A DNA stretch of 64,000 bases from Klebsiella sp. BIGb0407 (GCF_024807845.1 NZ_JANUEQ010000001.1:1234900-1298899); one strand, 5' to 3'; counted from the stretch's first letter, positions 54,386 to 63,608 are shown. Numbers and translations are program-made. The notes: generated by a model from the sequence alone, not told the origin.

Positions 54386-55258
54386 ATGCGCAATTCCTTC
54401 TCTCTGACTTACTGGCGTGACGTACTCCTGACGGCAATCGCCCCGGCTATCTGGGGTTCAACCTATATCGTGACGACCCAGTTTTTGCCGCCGGACAGAC
54501 CTTTTACTGCGGCACTGATTCGGGTCTTACCTGCCGGTATTCTGCTCCTGCTGTTTATCCGCCGCCTGCCGGAACGTCGTGATATCGGGCGCCTGATTAT
54601 TCTCAGCGCACTCAATATTGGCGTTTTCCAGGCTCTGCTCTTTGTCGCCGCTTATCGATTGCCCGGTGGACTGGCTGCGGTACTCGGTGCGATTCAGCCG
54701 CTCCTGATCATGGTATTGATTTGGGTTGTTGATAAGCATGCTCCTAAGCAAATTACCTTGTGGGGGGCACTGGCGGGCGTCGTCGGCATGGCGATGCTCC
54801 TGCTATCTCCTCAGACGGTTTTTGAACCTATCGGCATTGCCGCCGCATTACTGGGCGCAATGTGTATGGCATCCGGCGTCTGGCTGACGCGTCGCTGGCA
54901 GGTAAAATTACCCGTGATGGCGCTCACCGGATGGCAACTCGTTCTCGGTGGCATAATGCTGGCCCCTGCCGCATGGATTTTTGATGCGCCACTTCCGGTA
55001 CTGACCCTTCCGCAGTGGGCTGCTTATGCCTATCTCAGCCTGGCGGGTGCCTTTGTCGCTTACGCGCTGTGGTTTCGTGGTATTAGCCGCCTGCCCAGCG
55101 TCGCGGTGGCATCATTAGGATTACTCAGCCCGTTAACCGCGGTTGCCCTGGGCTGGATAGTGCTTTCCCAGGAGATGAGCGGAGTAGCATTTATCGGACT
55201 TTTCATCGTTCTGGCCAGTGTATTAGTGGTACAGCGTACCTCTGCAAAAACCAAATAA
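54386..55258 (+). CDS. EamA-family (DMT superfamily) exporter
   Basis: Inner-membrane transporter of 290 residues with ten predicted helices in two EamA repeats. APAIWGSTYIVTTQFLPPDRP at the N-terminus and LSLAGAFVAYALWFRGISRL in the second repeat are family landmarks. Such proteins export amino acids, metabolites or toxic compounds. It is the first gene after the MarR-type regulator and is followed 35 bases later by the nitroreductase gene. No clear ribosome site precedes the ATG. Confidence 0.87.
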   Translation: MRNSFSLTYWRDVLLTAIAPAIWGSTYIVTTQFLPPDRPFTAALIRVLPAGILLLLFIRRLPERRDIGRLIILSALNIGVFQALLFVAAYRLPGGLAAVLGAIQPLLIMVLIWVVDKHAPKQITLWGALAGVVGMAMLLLSPQTVFEPIGIAAALLGAMCMASGVWLTRRWQVKLPVMALTGWQLVLGGIMLAPAAWIFDAPLPVLTLPQWAAYAYLSLAGAFVAYALWFRGISRLPSVAVASLGLLSPLTAVALGWIVLSQEMSGVAFIGLFIVLASVLVVQRTSAKTK

Positions 55259-55293
55259 CGCTTCACGACTTATCATTTAACAAGGAAAAACAG

Positions 55294-55911
55294 ATGACCC
55301 TTTCTGTGCATAACGCCATCACTTCACGTATTTCCATTGACCGTTTTATTCCTGATAGCCCTGTCGATGACAGTACGATTACAGAGCTGATACGGATGGC
55401 AACCCTGGCACCTTCAGCCTATAACATGCAGAACTGGCGGTTTATCGCGGTACGCTCAGAGGAAGGAAAGGCGCTGCTAAAAACGGCGGCATACGGCCAG
55501 CAAAAAGTCACTGATGCCTCGGTTGCCTTTATCGTTTGTGGTTTGCTCAATGCGCACCAACCCCTGGCGACCTTTTTGCAGCCAAGCGTTGAAGAAAATA
55601 TCATGGCTCAGCATACCGCTGATGCATGGGTAAAACAGGCCGCCGCCAGCCATGAAAATGATGCAACGTTACAGCGCGATGAAGCTGTACGTTCAGCGTC
55701 GCTGGCCGCAATGACCTTAATGCTGGCAGCTCAGGGAATGAATCTGGATTCCTGCCCGATGGTCGGTTTTGATGAACAACAGGTGAGCCGTGATTTTGGT
55801 TTAGCAGAACATGAATTACCGCTGATGATTATCGTTGTTGGCCACGCCTTAGAAAGTAATAAGCCGCAAAAAATACGCAGACCGATTGAAACGGTTCTCT
55901 CCTTCGCCTGA
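55294..55911 (+). CDS. Nitroreductase-family FMN protein
   Basis: Cytoplasmic flavoprotein of 205 residues. FMN-binding Arg in SRISIDRF, the LAPSAYNMQNWRF motif, and the C-terminal LDSCPMVGFDEQQV and IIVVGHA are typical of NfnB/YfkO-like nitroreductases. The ATG has AAGGAAA upstream. With the exporter and MarR-type regulator it looks like a small detoxification unit for nitro or quinone compounds; this is inference. Confidence 0.87.
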   Translation: MTLSVHNAITSRISIDRFIPDSPVDDSTITELIRMATLAPSAYNMQNWRFIAVRSEEGKALLKTAAYGQQKVTDASVAFIVCGLLNAHQPLATFLQPSVEENIMAQHTADAWVKQAAASHENDATLQRDEAVRSASLAAMTLMLAAQGMNLDSCPMVGFDEQQVSRDFGLAEHELPLMIIVVGHALESNKPQKIRRPIETVLSFA

Positions 55912-56024
55912 TAGTAGATATACCTCCCGGTAAAAGCGAAAAGTTAATCTGGCAGCCGCCACAGCAGTTTTTTATATCTGCCAGCCTGCCAGATTCACGT
56001 CATGACTTAGTTACCGACACCTTT

Positions 56025-56684
56025 TCAAACTAATGAACGATCTTGACCATTAATAAAATTTTTTAACACTTGGCTGGCAGCTTGAATATGCTGAATGATT
56101 TCACTTTCGGCCATTTCTGAATTGCTCTGTCGGCAGGCAGCTAAAATATTTTCATGATCGTCCTGGAATTTATGCGTATTGGCCAGTAATCGCCGCTGAA
56201 GGTATTCATATCTTTCTATCTGATTACGCAATTCATCAATCATTATTAATAGGCGTTTGTTTTTACATCCACTGTAGAGAAGGTCATGAAACTCATGGTT
56301 ATATCGCCCCTGCATTTCAAAGTCAGAGGTATTACCAAGCAGTTTATGGACAAGTTCAGCCCTTGCCAGAATATCGCTATTCAAGTTGGGTACACTCTGG
56401 AAGAGCGCTTCTCCTTCTAACAAAGCGCGTAACTGATAGATTTCGTCAATCTCATCTCCTGAAAGCGTCCTGACAACCGCCCCCCGGTTTCTAAAAATCT
56501 CAACCATGCCGTCATGTTCTAACTGTTGAATGGCTTCCCGCATTGGGATCCGGCTAACAGAAAAATGACTCGCAAGATCTCTCTCAACCAGCCGTTGGCC
56601 ATCAGAAAGCGTGCCGTTGTTAATCATTTTTCTCAACTCACCAGCAAGCATATCTGCGGTTGACTGACCTGTCAGACTCATCAT
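56025..56684 (-). CDS. GntR-family (FCD) transcriptional regulator
   Basis: A 219-residue regulator. The N-terminal winged helix has LVERDLASHFSVSRIPMREA and LEHDGMVEIFRNRGAVV. The C-terminal FCD domain shows the metal/ligand residues in YNHEFHDLLYSG and the final helices. It is divergent from the OsmC-like gene, and a perfect GntR-type palindrome lies between them. Two ATGs (56684, 56681) are possible. Confidence 0.87.
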   Translation of the reverse strand: MMSLTGQSTADMLAGELRKMINNGTLSDGQRLVERDLASHFSVSRIPMREAIQQLEHDGMVEIFRNRGAVVRTLSGDEIDEIYQLRALLEGEALFQSVPNLNSDILARAELVHKLLGNTSDFEMQGRYNHEFHDLLYSGCKNKRLLIMIDELRNQIERYEYLQRRLLANTHKFQDDHENILAACRQSNSEMAESEIIQHIQAASQVLKNFINGQDRSLV

Positions 56685-56707
56685 TTTCTCCTTTACCTTA
56701 TGGCATA

Positions 56708-56719
56708 ATGGTATACCAT
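56708..56719. promoter_or_regulatory. GntR/FCD operator palindrome
   Basis: ATGGTATACCAT is a perfect 12-bp palindrome with the TGGTNNACCA-type core of FadR-subfamily GntR regulators, 24 bases from the gntR start and 53 from the osmC-like start. It is well placed for control of both genes. Confidence 0.75.
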
Positions 56720-56771
56720 GTGATGAATTAAGTCCAGAATCGATAACTTAAGCAGATTGGGAGTAGCAGAT

Positions 56772-57245
56772 ATGGCGCAGCGTGAACATCATTATCAGGT
56801 TAATGTTGAGTGGACAGGCAATAAGGGAGACGGAACGAAGTCCTATAAGGCATATAGTCGCGACTATGTCATTTCGGCAGAGAAGAAAAATCCCATTCAG
56901 GGCTCATCAGATCCGGCATTTCTCGGGGATGCCACCCGCTGGAATCCAGAGGATCTCCTTGTGGCCTCAGCCTCAGCATGCCATAAACTATGGTATCTGC
57001 ACTTATGTGCTGAAGCCGGGATCAGTGTTTCTACTTATATTGACCGCGCTACAGGGACGATGGTTGAAGGTAAAAAAGGCTGTTTCACCGGGATAACTTT
57101 GAAGCCAGAAATCACTATTCGTTCTGGCGATGATATAAAACTTGCTCAAGAACTTCATCATCGCGCACATGAATTATGCTTTATTGCTAACTCACTTAAC
57201 TTTCCAATATTATGTGAATCGGTAATCACGCATAGCATCGATTGA
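56772..57245 (+). CDS. OsmC/Ohr-family protein
   Basis: A 157-residue OsmC-like protein, a thiol peroxidase fold that reduces organic hydroperoxides. It has SACHKLWYLHLCAEAGI with one catalytic cysteine (SACHKLWYLHLC) and ELCFIANSLNFPI with the second. I chose ATG 56772 with GGGAG upstream; a GTG-type start five codons earlier is unsupported. It is under a divergent GntR-type regulator, which is unusual for peroxide-response genes (OhrR is MarR-type). Confidence 0.85.
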   Translation: MAQREHHYQVNVEWTGNKGDGTKSYKAYSRDYVISAEKKNPIQGSSDPAFLGDATRWNPEDLLVASASACHKLWYLHLCAEAGISVSTYIDRATGTMVEGKKGCFTGITLKPEITIRSGDDIKLAQELHHRAHELCFIANSLNFPILCESVITHSID

Positions 57246-57295
57246 TCGTTTATTCCGCTATCAATCTTCATCCAGGGATGGAGCTATTGGATCAA

Positions 57296-57670
57296 ATGAA
57301 ACTCATGGAAAATACCGACAAGATATATTCATTGGTTATCGAAAGTGCTTATGGCTTATCCATCGGGGCAGTATGGCAGCATATTCGCGTCGACTGCTCT
57401 GAGATTTCTGATGATTATCTGTTCAGAAAACAGATGTTCTTTGATTTTTTAACGCGTGCATTAACTGAGGGGAAAATTAAGTTAGCGACAAAGGGTGTAT
57501 TTTTGTCAGGCTCAATTTCGGAGCAATTAAACCTATTTCAAACGGCCTGGCCCCAATATCCTTCTGACGATGAAGATGATGAACTGGATGAGTCCGGCAT
57601 GTGGTTTTTCGTCAAGGCTCCTGCGGGCTTAGTCTGGTTAACGCCTGATGGTGAAGAAATATGGACCTAG
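57296..57670 (+). CDS. DUF596 protein
   Basis: A small acidic cytoplasmic protein recognisable as DUF596: YGLSIGAVWQHIRVDCSEIS, DYLFRKQMFFDFLTRALTEG and KIKLATKGVFLSG. DUF596 genes are often found singly or near polymorphic-toxin loci, where an immunity role has been suggested; no toxin gene is adjacent here. The start is uncertain. ATG 57296 gives 124 residues, while ATG 57278 or a TTG overlapping the osmC stop would be longer. The C-terminus ends WLTPDGEEIWT. Confidence 0.65.
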   Translation: MKLMENTDKIYSLVIESAYGLSIGAVWQHIRVDCSEISDDYLFRKQMFFDFLTRALTEGKIKLATKGVFLSGSISEQLNLFQTAWPQYPSDDEDDELDESGMWFFVKAPAGLVWLTPDGEEIWT

Positions 57671-57702
57671 TCAGTCAGACCAGGCCCTACCCGATATTGT
57701 TC

Positions 57703-57987
57703 TTAATGCTGCGCCAGTTGCCGGAAAAAATCAGGGTTATCCTGAATAGTGGCAAGCACTTTTGCGGCCAGCCCGGTTGGGTTACGTCTTTTAGTCTCCC
57801 AGCTTTTAATGGTATCGATACTGGTTCCCAGTACTTTTGCCATCTCACTTTGTGAAACATTAAGCTGCTCTCTGATAGCCTTCACGTCAGCAACTTTATA
57901 ACGCGTCACACGGGAAGGCTCTGTAACCCCCTGCTTAATATCAACAGCTTCTTCAAGAGAGGCCTTCAAATCATCAAAAAAACTCAT
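57703..57987 (-). CDS. HigA/NadS-type HTH antitoxin
   Basis: A 94-residue protein with a C-terminal XRE helix-turn-helix (NVSQSEMAKVLGTSIDTIKS followed by WE) and a helical N-terminus. It follows the toxin gene by one base; GAGG within the toxin's last codons serves as its ribosome site, so I start at ATG 57987 rather than four codons upstream. The toxin-first order is typical of higBA. It should neutralise the toxin and repress the operon. Confidence 0.88.
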   Translation of the reverse strand: MSFFDDLKASLEEAVDIKQGVTEPSRVTRYKVADVKAIREQLNVSQSEMAKVLGTSIDTIKSWETKRRNPTGLAAKVLATIQDNPDFFRQLAQH

Positions 57988-57988
57988 G

Positions 57989-58351
57989 CTACACCTCACC
58001 TTTCAGTAATATTGTTAGTTTCTTAAGTTCTGCTTTTTCAGCGTCGGTCAGGTTATCTTTGATACTCTTCGGGTATGCCATCATCAGATAGACAATCTCG
58101 GTAGTGGCAAGAAAATAGATAACTCTGGCGCCGCCACTTTTTCCTTGAGAACCTATCGCCATTCTTATTTTCCGTAAACCACCGGTTTTCGGTATCAAAT
58201 CACCTTTATCCGGGCAGGCAATGAGTATTCGCTGGAGCTCCATCAACTCATCATCCGTGGCAATTTGCTTGATTTGACGAGTAAACAATGTTGTTTCAAT
58301 AAACTCAATTCCATGTTCCGTATTGCCGCTTCCCTGCGTATTGATGTACAA
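57989..58351 (-). CDS. HigB/RelE-type toxin
   Basis: A 120-residue RelE/ParE-superfamily protein, likely a ribosome-dependent mRNA interferase. Typical elements are FIETTLFTRQIKQIATDDEL, the central GGLRKIRMAIGSQGKSGGAR with basic catalytic residues, and VIYFLATTEIVYLMMAYPKS. It begins with TTG (58351), supported by GGAGG six bases before; no ATG fits. It is the first gene of the toxin-antitoxin pair. Confidence 0.86.
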   Translation of the reverse strand: MYINTQGSGNTEHGIEFIETTLFTRQIKQIATDDELMELQRILIACPDKGDLIPKTGGLRKIRMAIGSQGKSGGARVIYFLATTEIVYLMMAYPKSIKDNLTDAEKAELKKLTILLKGEV

Positions 58352-58717
58352 GGTACACCTCCAGTATTGAACTATCCAGTAAAATAAAGTGTGTTATTTG
58401 TGTTGATGAAACCTGATATCTCACATTCTGAAGCCATCATGAGCACCGGTTGTTACTGATGACCATCCGGGAATAAAAATAACGCTAAGAAAAATAAGCA
58501 TAATAATGTGATCCGTTTAAGTACTTGTGACTGAGTTATTCGGCGTAAATATAGGACTACCATTTTGACCAGATAGCATAGCCGCACTTGTTTTTCAGAC
58601 TTATGCCAGCTCGCGATGATAAGCGCCACAAGCTAAATCCTTTTCTGTACCTGAGACGGCTGTTAATCTGTGTCATCAAGCAACAATGCTTATCACTCCT
58701 GACCTCAGGCAGCTTTT
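58352..58717. other. Intergenic region with CCAGTA direct repeat upstream of the TA operon
   Basis: About 365 bases. CCAGTA occurs at 58361-58366 and 58376-58381 (15-base period) directly before the toxin start, a plausible binding site for the HTH antitoxin. The rest of the region holds no supportable gene or RNA. Confidence 0.4.
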
Positions 58718-59194
58718 ATGAAACAGATAACGATTAGCGATATGCAGCAACAAAGCGCGGCAGCAGCAAGTGCACCACGTTTACGCGCTCACCGGAACTT
58801 TCACCCTGAACTCAGCGATCCGGTACAACGCCTGGCGATTGCCATGGAACCCGGCACCTATATTCGCCCCCATCGTCATCCTCATACCTTCGAGCTGCTG
58901 CTCCCACTCAGCGGGCGCTTTCTGGTATTAAACTTTGACGATCGCGGCACGGTCACACAGCGTGTGATACTGGGTGAGGATTGTATGGCGCTGGAAATGG
59001 AGGCAGGCACCTGGCATTCGGTACTGTCACTTGATAACGGTGGCGTGATTTTTGAAGTGAAACACGGTGGCTACCAGCCCGTCGCAGAGCAGGACTCTGC
59101 CGTCTGGGCTCCCGCTGAAGGGGAAAAAGGAACGGCTGAGTTAATGGCATGGTACGCACAGGCCCAGGTCGGTGACGGCGGTTTTACTTTATAA
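58718..59194 (+). CDS. WbuC-family cupin metalloprotein
   Basis: A 158-residue cupin. The metal-binding motif is YIRPHRHPHTFELLLPLSG near residue 48, followed by the second cupin motif with TWHSVLS. WbuC proteins occur in O-antigen clusters and elsewhere; their activity is unsettled. The ribosome site is weak. It faces the glycosyltransferase/desaturase cluster with only ten bases between the stops, so it is convergent with it and not co-transcribed. Confidence 0.82.
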   Translation: MKQITISDMQQQSAAAASAPRLRAHRNFHPELSDPVQRLAIAMEPGTYIRPHRHPHTFELLLPLSGRFLVLNFDDRGTVTQRVILGEDCMALEMEAGTWHSVLSLDNGGVIFEVKHGGYQPVAEQDSAVWAPAEGEKGTAELMAWYAQAQVGDGGFTL

Positions 59195-59204
59195 GCGCCA
59201 GTTA

Positions 59205-60398
59205 TCACTTAGCATCAGCGAGCAGCCGTTCGATATCTGCTCTGGCATTGACCAGAGCAGTCAGCCCCCCTTTCAGCCAGACGCCCTTCCCCGCAACCTC
59301 CAGCCTGGCGGCATGATCAAACTGATCAAAATCGACCGGATAAACCAGCGCCGGAATCTTTTTTTGCAGGCAATAGTACATAATTCCCGCACCACCGTGA
59401 TGGATCACTAAAGCATAATGTGCCAGACAGGTTTCATAGTTGACCCAGGGCAGACGAATCACGTTTTCGGTTTGCTGAAAACGCGTCGACTCAGGGTCCC
59501 CCTCAGTAAAATGAAACAGATAGTCGGGTAAAGTGCGGGCCAGCTGCCGGATGGCATCCGCCATCTCATCTTTATGCCAGGCCAGATGGGTTCCTAATGT
59601 CACCAGAATATGCCGCCGCCCCGGAACAAAGTGAGGCTCGGGGCCTTCGTCTGGCGGGGTATAGAGCGCCGGGCCAATAAACTGAACGCTGTCGGGCCAG
59701 CTACGTGCAAACTCCAGCGATTTATCCCCTAAAGCCAGAATACACTGGGCAGAATAGGCACTTTCCGTTCCGTCAGGCCGGTAAAGCCGGGTTATTCCTG
59801 TCTGTCTGATAGTACGGTAAAACAACCAGAATATCGTCTGTTTAAACCAGCGTACTTTTTTACGGGCAATCGCCTGTTTCAGGCGCTGCCAGCGGTGGGT
59901 TGCCGGGGTGAGCCCTCCGCAATAAGAGGGTGGGCCATCACGGGTTTCCACTACACAAGGAGAAGGTAAGCTGGTCCACCAGGGAATATTCCATGCGCGT
60001 GCGACCTGACCGACGACAGGCAGTGTGAAGTCAGCAATGATTAAGTCAGGTGGCTGTTCCTGCTGGTAAAACGCATCAAGCTGAGCCGAAAAATCGGCCA
60101 GTAAGCTGACGGCATGTTTAAACTGCCGGTACAATTTTAGCGGACTACTTTTTACCGCATAGTCCGGGTTAGCTATCGCCTGTAATGGAGCATCAAAATC
60201 TCCGGGTAAAGCAAAACCTTGCAAACCTGCGCTGGTAATGCGCAATTGTGCTCCCTGAGTACTGATAATCCGCACCTCATACTCAGCGGCTAAAGCACGT
60301 CCCAAAGCAATAACCGGGTGTAAATGCCCGGAAAAAGGCGGTGCCAGCAAATCTATTCGCCGAACAGAGGAAGGGATTAATGCCAGTAAGGCTTTCAT
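59205..60398 (-). CDS. UDP-glycosyltransferase, MGT family (GT1)
   Basis: A 397-residue GT-B glycosyltransferase of the macrolide/zeaxanthin glucosyltransferase group. The N-terminal acceptor domain starts IDLLAPPFSGHLHPVIALGR; the C-terminal nucleotide-sugar domain has VTLGTHLAWHKDE and the signature HHGGAGIMYYCLQK followed by DQFDHAARL. Such enzymes glycosylate lipids or small hydrophobic acceptors in the cytoplasm. I chose ATG 60398. It is the last gene of the minus-strand cluster, 17 bases after the GT2 gene. Confidence 0.85.
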   Translation of the reverse strand: MKALLALIPSSVRRIDLLAPPFSGHLHPVIALGRALAAEYEVRIISTQGAQLRITSAGLQGFALPGDFDAPLQAIANPDYAVKSSPLKLYRQFKHAVSLLADFSAQLDAFYQQEQPPDLIIADFTLPVVGQVARAWNIPWWTSLPSPCVVETRDGPPSYCGGLTPATHRWQRLKQAIARKKVRWFKQTIFWLFYRTIRQTGITRLYRPDGTESAYSAQCILALGDKSLEFARSWPDSVQFIGPALYTPPDEGPEPHFVPGRRHILVTLGTHLAWHKDEMADAIRQLARTLPDYLFHFTEGDPESTRFQQTENVIRLPWVNYETCLAHYALVIHHGGAGIMYYCLQKKIPALVYPVDFDQFDHAARLEVAGKGVWLKGGLTALVNARADIERLLADAK

Positions 60399-60415
60399 AG
60401 TCAGACCCAATGATT

Positions 60416-61531
60416 TCAGCGCGATACAAAGTTATTATTACTGAATACCCGATAACGGCGTGTGCGCCAGACAATGGTGCGGTTACAAACAGCATGAAGA
60501 AGATGTAGCGGCTGTAGCAGCTCTGAAATCAGCGATAGTAAGGGCCGGGACTGAATATCTGGCGTCAAGGCTTGCTGTACTTTCCGTAGCGCAAACTGAC
60601 GAATAATCAGACATGCCAGAACCACTAAAGGATGAGAAACCGCCATCAATAACACGCCCCATAACAACAACGGGTGCAAACCCTGTAGTAGAAAAATCAG
60701 CAGATTGATCTTGAGTGATTTCTCACGCAATAGCAGTGTGGCAAACAGGAACCAGCGATGCATCTGTTGCCAGTATTTTTTGCCACTGGCTAAATCAGTA
60801 TGAATTTTTACCAGGGCAATACTCTGCGTCAGCCGGATCTGGTGCTGGCTCAGCAAAGAAGCCAGAGCCAGATCGTCCGTCAGATGCCGCTGAATACGGG
60901 CAAAACCATCGACCTTTGCCAGTGTCTGGCGGCCGATCGCATAACACATACCATTGATGGTTAACGGCGGAAGATAAGGCAGCAAAGGCAAATAGGTCAG
61001 AGCTGAACTGTCATTAACAAACTGCGCTAAGAGTGCAGAATAAGGCTTTTTACTGGTTGCATAATAAGGCAAGGCGGTAACCAGATTATCCGTCCCGACT
61101 TCACTGATAAGCTGAGTGAATGCCTCAGGGGAGAGTATCGCATCGTCATCCAGCACCAGAATAATGTCATTGCTGACTTCCGGCCAGGCCCGTTCGAGCT
61201 TGAAAGCCTTCGGGTTCACGCCTTCTGGCGCAGCAGGACAGGACATGATGATGATGTTTCGCGCAGCTAGCTGCTGCTTTATCTGATTAACGGTCACCCT
61301 GGCGACCTCATCGTCATCATCAATCAGCCAGACAAAATCGGCCTGCTCAAGCGCAATCACATTCGCCTTCAACGTCGAACCCAGCGTCGGGTCACCGCTT
61401 AAAATAGGTTGTAGAATCGTCACCCGACCAGGTGATGCCTGAACCTCGCACCGGGTCGGGCGGCGAATAACGCGCAGTGTTAATACGACTTTTAGCAGTA
61501 AAATCCCAAGCCAGGCAACAAGAATCAACAT
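60416..61531 (-). CDS. Membrane glycosyltransferase family 2/21-like (ceramide-glucosyltransferase-like)
   Basis: A 371-residue membrane glycosyltransferase. One N-terminal helix anchors a GT-A domain with VWLIDDDDEVA, ILVLDDDAIL, a HLTDDLALASLLS acceptor-site Asp and YWQQMHRWFLF, the (Q/R)xxRW motif of processive and GT21 enzymes. C-terminal membrane helices follow (about 270-330). The layout resembles ceramide glucosyltransferases and HpnI. It overlaps the epimerase stop by seven bases. Confidence 0.8.
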   Translation of the reverse strand: MLILVAWLGILLLKVVLTLRVIRRPTRCEVQASPGRVTILQPILSGDPTLGSTLKANVIALEQADFVWLIDDDDEVARVTVNQIKQQLAARNIIIMSCPAAPEGVNPKAFKLERAWPEVSNDIILVLDDDAILSPEAFTQLISEVGTDNLVTALPYYATSKKPYSALLAQFVNDSSALTYLPLLPYLPPLTINGMCYAIGRQTLAKVDGFARIQRHLTDDLALASLLSQHQIRLTQSIALVKIHTDLASGKKYWQQMHRWFLFATLLLREKSLKINLLIFLLQGLHPLLLWGVLLMAVSHPLVVLACLIIRQFALRKVQQALTPDIQSRPLLSLISELLQPLHLLHAVCNRTIVWRTRRYRVFSNNNFVSR

Positions 61532-62496
61532 CGGGTTTGCTCCTGATAGTATTTAACCAATATATCCAGCCCGTCTGATAAAGAACAAGAAGGCGGACCA
61601 AAATCCGTCAGCGCTGCGCTCACATCCAGTGTTTTTGAATAACCAAAGACTCCGACACCAAAACGCGTAATCGGTGGCATTTTTTTTATGCCCAGTAACC
61701 GGTATCCCCCTTCGATCACCCGGGCAATAAGCATCAACTGTTTAACTGAAAGTTTTTTTGTTGCCGCAGGAAGATTAAAGCGCTTAAGCACTTCCTGTAA
61801 GAACTGATTAATCTCGACCGGTTCGGCGTTAGAGAGGTTATAGACGGGGCGTAATTTCGGTAGCATAAGCGCTCTCAGCAGATAATCGCACAGGCTCTCA
61901 ACAGGCATAATATCCCCCTGAGCCGGCATATCCGGTGAGGTTAATATCGGTAGTTGCTTGTTTCGTGCGGCCTTAAGAAGTGGCGGAAACAGCAGGCTAT
62001 CTCCGACTCCAAAAACAGCGCAGGGACGCAAGATCGTCTTTTCACCCTGATAAGCCTGCACCCTCTGCTCACCCTCATATTTACTGCGGGCATACTCATT
62101 GGCGAAGTCAGGGCCAGGCGTTTGTTGCTCCGTCAGGCTAAACTGGTGCTGGTAGCGGTAGTAAACTGCGGCCGTAGAGATATATATCAGGCGAGGGTGA
62201 CCGACCTTTTGGCAAAAATGAATAACCTGCTCGGTCGTCAGCACATTATCACGCCAGTACTCCTCGCGGCTTCCCCATGGTCCCGCTTTACCGGCGGCGT
62301 GAATCACCGCGTCGGGGGTAAAGTTCAGAGTATCCAGGTCGGCTAAATCAATCTGAGAATAACGAATACCGGTCAGTAGTTTTGGCTGTGGGCGTCGGCC
62401 GACCCCCAACAATTCAAGGTTATGATGTCCGGCAAAACGGCGCAGAAAAGCCTGACCAATAAAACCCGATGCCCCTGTAATAACGATTTTTATCAT
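61525..62496 (-). CDS. NAD(P)-dependent epimerase/dehydratase, extended SDR (3-beta-HSD-like)
   Basis: A 323-residue extended short-chain dehydrogenase. TGASGFIGQAFLRRF is the nucleotide-binding motif; ISTAAVYY and NEYARSKYEGE give the Ser and YxxxK catalytic residues. The C-terminal part with IKKMPPITRFGVGVFGYSKT resembles 3-beta-hydroxysteroid dehydrogenase/isomerase and related lipid-modifying reductases rather than nucleotide-sugar epimerases. It is coupled to the desaturase gene by an ATGA overlap. Confidence 0.82.
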   Translation of the reverse strand: MIKIVITGASGFIGQAFLRRFAGHHNLELLGVGRRPQPKLLTGIRYSQIDLADLDTLNFTPDAVIHAAGKAGPWGSREEYWRDNVLTTEQVIHFCQKVGHPRLIYISTAAVYYRYQHQFSLTEQQTPGPDFANEYARSKYEGEQRVQAYQGEKTILRPCAVFGVGDSLLFPPLLKAARNKQLPILTSPDMPAQGDIMPVESLCDYLLRALMLPKLRPVYNLSNAEPVEINQFLQEVLKRFNLPAATKKLSVKQLMLIARVIEGGYRLLGIKKMPPITRFGVGVFGYSKTLDVSAALTDFGPPSCSLSDGLDILVKYYQEQTRC

Positions 62497-63608
62497 GGAG
62501 GGAGAATATCCTCTGCCTGCTGCGGATTAACGCCCATCTGTTTCAGAAACTGTTGCTGTAGCTGCAACAGCTCGGCCAGGCTTATCTTCTGATAGTCGAT
62601 ATTAAATCGCATCGCTACCCGGGCAATCAGATAGCTTAATGCCGGATAATGGCGATGATGCCAGTTGGGAAAAAGATGATGAGTCAGATGTAAATTAGCG
62701 CCGCCAAGCCAGTAGCCTAACCAGGCGGGACGAGCCTGCCAGTCAAAGGTGGTGGTGAAAACATGCTGATACCAGGTATGCGGCATATTTCCCACGGCTG
62801 GCGCTTCAAAAAAATGTGATTTTGCCCAATGGGTGCCAACAATCAGCATCACAAACAGCAGCGACGACACCATCTGGGATAGCAGATAGATAATCAATAA
62901 TGTGGAGAAACTGAACTCGGCAGAGAGCACATAAGCGGGAATAACCAAGGCCAGTAAAAAATGCAGACATTTACTGATAAGAAAAATAGTCCACCCTTTC
63001 AGGCCTCGCATAGCCATTTTCGGCGTTACTCTGGTCTTACCGGCCCTGTCAAGCCAGTCCACCAGCCAGATATACCAGGGGAAGGTAAAGGCGGCAATTA
63101 ATGGCCAGTACCAGTGCTGAAGACGCATAAAAGGTTTCCAGCGTTGAAAGGGCGTCTGGCGTAACAGGCCATTTTCATCAATATCCGGGTCATAACCCGA
63201 AATATTCGTATGCGTGTGATGAAAAATAACATGACGCACTCGCCAGCAGTCCGGATCTAGCCCCAGCGGAATCGACACTATCCGCCCCGTTAAGGCATTC
63301 GCCCGGGCAGACCGAAAGAAGGCATTATGAGAGGTATCGTGTACCACATTGATGACCAGCAGCATGGCACTAAAAATAAATCCCAGATACCAGCCGAACA
63401 GCGCCATACCAGAATGTTGTTGCAGGATTAACCCGTAACAGGTCAGACAAATGCCTAAGAGGAAGATCATTTTACCTATAGCCCATTTATCGGCAAAACG
63501 ATTGTCCTGACGGGTACGCAGATACTGCTGTGCCGCCTGCATCAGCGCTTTATGCAATGCTAAATCATCTGCCTGATAAGCCAGCGGGCGTAAGGGAGTT
63601 CGGCTCAT
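62493..63608 (-). CDS. Membrane fatty acid desaturase/hydroxylase
   Basis: A 371-residue di-iron membrane desaturase. The three histidine boxes are HDTSH (residues 90-94), HVIFHHTHTN (126-135) and LHLTHHLFPNWHHRHYP near the C-terminus, with four membrane helices between. The third box is of the front-end/sphingolipid type (HxxHH). Its ATG overlaps the stop of the upstream desaturase gene by four bases. The lipid substrate is unknown. Confidence 0.87.
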   Translation of the reverse strand: MSRTPLRPLAYQADDLALHKALMQAAQQYLRTRQDNRFADKWAIGKMIFLLGICLTCYGLILQQHSGMALFGWYLGFIFSAMLLVINVVHDTSHNAFFRSARANALTGRIVSIPLGLDPDCWRVRHVIFHHTHTNISGYDPDIDENGLLRQTPFQRWKPFMRLQHWYWPLIAAFTFPWYIWLVDWLDRAGKTRVTPKMAMRGLKGWTIFLISKCLHFLLALVIPAYVLSAEFSFSTLLIIYLLSQMVSSLLFVMLIVGTHWAKSHFFEAPAVGNMPHTWYQHVFTTTFDWQARPAWLGYWLGGANLHLTHHLFPNWHHRHYPALSYLIARVAMRFNIDYQKISLAELLQLQQQFLKQMGVNPQQAEDILPP

